Shown: positions 63,961 to 64,000 of the stretch, one piece after another | Layout of the letters: every line of letters starts with the position of its first letter | How positions within the stretch are numbered: the first letter of the stretch is position 1 | Assembly (NCBI RefSeq): GCF_004006175.1 | Contig: NZ_CP033223.1 | Location: forward strand, 46,567-110,566 | Length of the DNA stretch: 64,000 nucleotides | Direction: 5' to 3' | From: Parasedimentitalea marina | GTDB taxonomy: Bacteria > Pseudomonadota > Alphaproteobacteria > Rhodobacterales > Rhodobacteraceae | Position numbers and translations under genes: made by a program | The notes under the pieces: model-generated | What the model saw: only the letters and a program-made list of their open reading frames with translations | What the model was told of the DNA's origin: nothing | Database searches by the model: none

Positions 63961-64000
63961 CCCTCCGGTCAAATTGGCTTTGTTTATGGGGAGATGAGTA

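Overview
The window reads as part of an extrachromosomal replicon (plasmid or chromid) of an alphaproteobacterium, most likely a marine Rhodobacteraceae/Roseobacter-group organism. The main evidence is a compact DnaA-like-type replication module at about 40.9-45.7 kb: a Rep protein with a DnaA-N-like C terminus, an origin region, parA, parB and a second parB-like gene. Gene content is typical of that group: binding-protein-dependent sugar ABC transporters, gcvTHP, znuABC-zur, nucleotide-sugar synthesis and a type VI secretion system. No rRNA, tRNA, CRISPR array or transposase was recognised.

Layout. (1) 1-8237: an ABC sugar importer, its binding protein cut by the left edge, followed by enzymes of the non-phosphorylating L-fucose pathway (mutarotase, SDR dehydrogenase, FAH-type hydrolase, L-fuconate dehydratase) and one extra enolase-superfamily enzyme. 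(2) 8338-18548: a ROK regulator and a large PIG-L deacetylase on the minus strand, divergent from a second ABC importer operon that also encodes an argininosuccinate-lyase-like enzyme and a PfkB kinase; its substrate is unknown. (3) 18714-24087: an XRE-cupin regulator divergent from gcvT-gcvH-gcvP; gcvP carries a -1 frameshift. (4) 24134-27242: zinc uptake (znuA divergent from zur-znuC-znuB). (5) 27261-34720: a hybrid histidine kinase and a PhnD-like periplasmic binding protein, divergent from a 1343-residue protein that joins two rhodanese domains, a YidC/Oxa1-like membrane part and a rifampin-phosphotransferase-like dikinase. (6) 34797-40850: GDP-sugar genes (manC, a colD-like 3-dehydratase, an fcl/colC-like synthase, gmd) and a UDP-sugar dehydrogenase. 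(7) 40940-45675: the replication and partition module, with four identical 16-bp palindromes. (8) 45718-53094: a YceI-OmpA protein, a secreted caspase-like protein, a DUF4384-like TonB-style protein, two ExbD, one ExbB and two unknown proteins. (9) 53270-63960: T6SS genes tssA, tssB, tssC, hcp, tagJ, tssE, tssF, tssG and tssH; tssI-M are not present and may lie beyond the right edge.

How the parts work together. Regions 1 and 2 are self-contained import and catabolism modules, each with its own ABC transporter. Region 6 would supply GDP-fucose- or GDP-colitose-type sugars for a surface polysaccharide. Regions 8 and 9 probably form one envelope and secretion island. The most unusual object is the rhodanese-YidC-dikinase fusion with its adjacent sensor pair and a candidate Pho-box-like site in the shared promoter.
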